From Massilia sp. NR 4-1 (GTDB lineage Bacteria > Pseudomonadota > Gammaproteobacteria > Burkholderiales > Burkholderiaceae_D), in contig NZ_CP012201.1 in NCBI RefSeq assembly GCF_001191005.1, positions 3,100,001-3,164,000 on the forward strand: a stretch of DNA of 64,000 bases, written 5' to 3'. Shown here piece by piece: positions 62,610-64,000 of this stretch. Position 1 is the stretch's first letter; each line of letters opens with the position of its first letter. The position numbers and the translations under genes were made by a program. The notes under the pieces were generated by a model. The model had not been told where the DNA came from and ran no database searches. It saw only the letters and a list, made by a program, of their open reading frames with translations.

Positions 62610-63617
62610 ATGCAAACCACGATGAACGCCATCGAATTCGCCGGCGCCGGCGGCCCAGAAGTGCTGCGGGCCGTGCAGCGCCCTGTGCCACAGCCAGGCG
62701 CCAACGAAATCCTGATCCGCCACTTGGCGGCCGGCATCAATGGTCCGGACGTAATGCAGCGCAAAGGCCTATACAATCCACCACCCGGCGCATCGGATAT
62801 TCCAGGCCTCGAAGTGGCGGGCATCGTGGCGGCCGTGGGCGCAGAGGTGAGCCATATCCAGCCGGGCGATCAGGTGGTGGCCCTGATTCCGGGCGGCGGC
62901 TATGCCGAGTACAGCGTGGCCGATGCGCGCACCGTCACGCCGCTGCCGGAAGGGCTGACGCCAAGCGAAGGCGCGGCACTGTTGGAAACCTTCATGACCG
63001 TGTGGACCAATATGTTCCAGCGTGGCCAGTTCCGGCGCGGCGACAACATCCTGATCCACGGCGGCGCCTCGGGCATCGGCACCACGGCCACCATGCTGGC
63101 CAAGGCATTCGGCGCGGCGAAAATCATCACCACCGTCAGCACGCCCGAGCAGCGCGAAGCCAGCTTGGCGCTGGGCGCGGACGTGGCCGTGCTATACCGC
63201 GACGAGGATTTTGTTGCGGCCAGCCGGCAGGCCACGGATGGCCGTGGCATGGATATTATCCTCGACATCATCGCCGGCGACTATGTGGCGCGCAACTACG
63301 CCGCCGCCGCGATGAATGGCCGCATTGTGCAGATCGGCGTGATCGCCGGCCCGGCCAAAGAGCTGGACCTGTTTCCTATGCTGAGCAAGCGCCTGACGCA
63401 TATCGGCTCCACGCTGCGCTCGCGCACGGCCGACGAGAAGGCGGCCCTGCTGGAAGAGTTGCGCAGCAATGTCTGGCCCTTGCTCAAGGCGGGCACGCTC
63501 AAGCCGCTGGTCTATCGCAGCTTCCCGCTAGCCGAGGCCGGGCAGGCGCATGCTTTGATGGATTCCGGCCAGCATATTGGTAAGATCGTGCTGACGATGA
63601 CGGACAGCGTGGCATAA
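62610..63617 (+). CDS. NAD(P)H quinone oxidoreductase (zeta-crystallin/PIG3-like)
   Basis: 335 residues. MDR-superfamily fold without zinc ligands: NEILIRHLAAGINGPDVMQRKGLYNPPPGASDIPGLEVAGIV and the NAD(P) motif HGGASGIGTTATMLAKAFGA. PIG3-like members reduce quinones such as plastoquinone/juglone analogues. Ends just before an AraC gene, which may regulate it. Confidence 0.92.
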   Translation: MQTTMNAIEFAGAGGPEVLRAVQRPVPQPGANEILIRHLAAGINGPDVMQRKGLYNPPPGASDIPGLEVAGIVAAVGAEVSHIQPGDQVVALIPGGGYAEYSVADARTVTPLPEGLTPSEGAALLETFMTVWTNMFQRGQFRRGDNILIHGGASGIGTTATMLAKAFGAAKIITTVSTPEQREASLALGADVAVLYRDEDFVAASRQATDGRGMDIILDIIAGDYVARNYAAAAMNGRIVQIGVIAGPAKELDLFPMLSKRLTHIGSTLRSRTADEKAALLEELRSNVWPLLKAGTLKPLVYRSFPLAEAGQAHALMDSGQHIGKIVLTMTDSVA

Positions 63618-63633
63618 AGGGGAAAGCATAGAG

Positions 63634-64000
63634 ATGGCATCGGCAAGCGATGAGGCAATTGTACGGCGGCTGCTGGCCCTGACGCCGCGGGAGGGGGATA
63701 TCGGCACGCGCCTGCCCGGCGTGACGCTGATGCGCGCCAACAGCACGCGGCCGCCCAGCGCGGTGCTGCAAAGCCCGACCATCGTGGTCATGGCCCAAGG
63801 CTTGAAGCGCGGCTTTCTCGGCAACGAAGTCTTCCACTATCAACCGGGACAATATCTGATCGTTTCGGTGCCCCTGCCCTTCTATTGCGACACCATCGTG
63901 AAGGATGGGGAACCAATGCTGGCCCTCGCCGTCGAAATCGATATGGGACTGGTGTTCGACCTGCTCGCCAAAATGCAGGCCACGGCGGCGGCGTCGGTGG
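63634..64000 (+). CDS. AraC-family regulator, N-terminal part
   Basis: 122 residues visible from the ATG at 63634 (GGGGAAAG upstream). TLMRANSTRPPSAVLQSPTIVVMAQGLKRGFLGNEVFHYQPGQYLIVSVPLPFYCDTIV matches the AraC_N (cupin-like) effector domain of YqhC-type regulators, which respond to aldehyde stress in E. coli. The DNA-binding half is outside the window. Confidence 0.82.
   Translation, partial: MASASDEAIVRRLLALTPREGDIGTRLPGVTLMRANSTRPPSAVLQSPTIVVMAQGLKRGFLGNEVFHYQPGQYLIVSVPLPFYCDTIVKDGEPMLALAVEIDMGLVFDLLAKMQATAAASV

Overview
The window is GC-rich and densely coded, with Shine-Dalgarno-type starts, short overlaps between neighbouring genes and Rho-independent terminators. The gene content (etfBA next to an acyl-CoA dehydrogenase, GluQ, GlnS, type 2 PyrF, a family III CoA-transferase, DUF2059, DUF1345 and DUF5610 proteins, many LysR/AraC/TetR pairs) and the protein style fit a betaproteobacterium of the Oxalobacteraceae (Massilia/Duganella/Janthinobacterium group). 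This assignment is by recognition, not by a search. No rRNA, tRNA, CRISPR array, prophage or insertion sequence was seen. The sequence looks chromosomal, with ordinary housekeeping blocks separated by accessory blocks.

Layout. 1-8.4 kb: etfB-etfA-acyl-CoA dehydrogenase (cut by the window edge), a TusA-like protein, alaS, ugpQ and a CaiB/BaiF CoA-transferase. 8.5-12 kb: a small unknown protein, a sugar O-acetyltransferase and a divergent MFS/LysR pair. 12-14.5 kb: a tightly overlapping operon of a small J-domain protein and three unrecognised proteins. 14.6-18.4 kb: glnS and an orphan CHASE histidine kinase. 18.5-20.6 kb: two tandem paralogues that join a WHxH-type N-terminal domain (GRDP-like/DUF1399) to arrays of 12 AWSGAAV or 13 AYSGVP peptides. 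The first has a perfect FNR-type box at the spacing of a class II promoter. 20.6-30 kb: a small DNA-binding protein, an SDR epimerase, a ferredoxin reductase, MFS, DUF1345, a ribosome-hibernation-like protein, a metal-receptor protein, a diguanylate cyclase, a DUF5610 protein and sbcB. 30-36.7 kb: pyrF, a LemA/TPM/TPM envelope operon, an SDR, a possible small RNA, VanZ, an AAA ATPase, a small gene behind a second FNR-type promoter, and a TraB/GumN protein. 36.9-41.5 kb: an M20 dipeptidase, a solute-binding protein, a luciferase-like oxidoreductase and an MFS pump.

41.65-50.7 kb is the most coherent uncharacterised block. Two divergent operons encode small exported proteins sharing a (L)S/DxxELxxVTGxDG motif, as in the poorly described 'putative pilus system' FilA-type proteins. 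Beside them are a C39-type peptidase, an outer-membrane beta-barrel, a FadL/OmpP1-like barrel, a DUF2059 protein, an AraC regulator, and a protein that fuses a type II secretion/pilus-ATPase-type N-terminal domain to the same motif. A C39 peptidase beside an outer-membrane barrel recalls fapD/fapF of the Pseudomonas functional-amyloid system. The reading here is an unstudied surface-fibre or surface-protein export system.

50.7-64 kb: REP-like repeats, an M28 peptidase, gluQ, a small membrane protein with a 9-residue leader ORF, a TetR/DUF418 pair, an alpha/beta hydrolase, a family I.5-like lipase with a membrane-anchored neighbour, a sorbosone-dehydrogenase-like protein, an SMR pump, DUF4019, a solute-binding protein, a DJ-1/PfpI protein, a quinone oxidoreductase and the start of an AraC regulator cut by the right edge.
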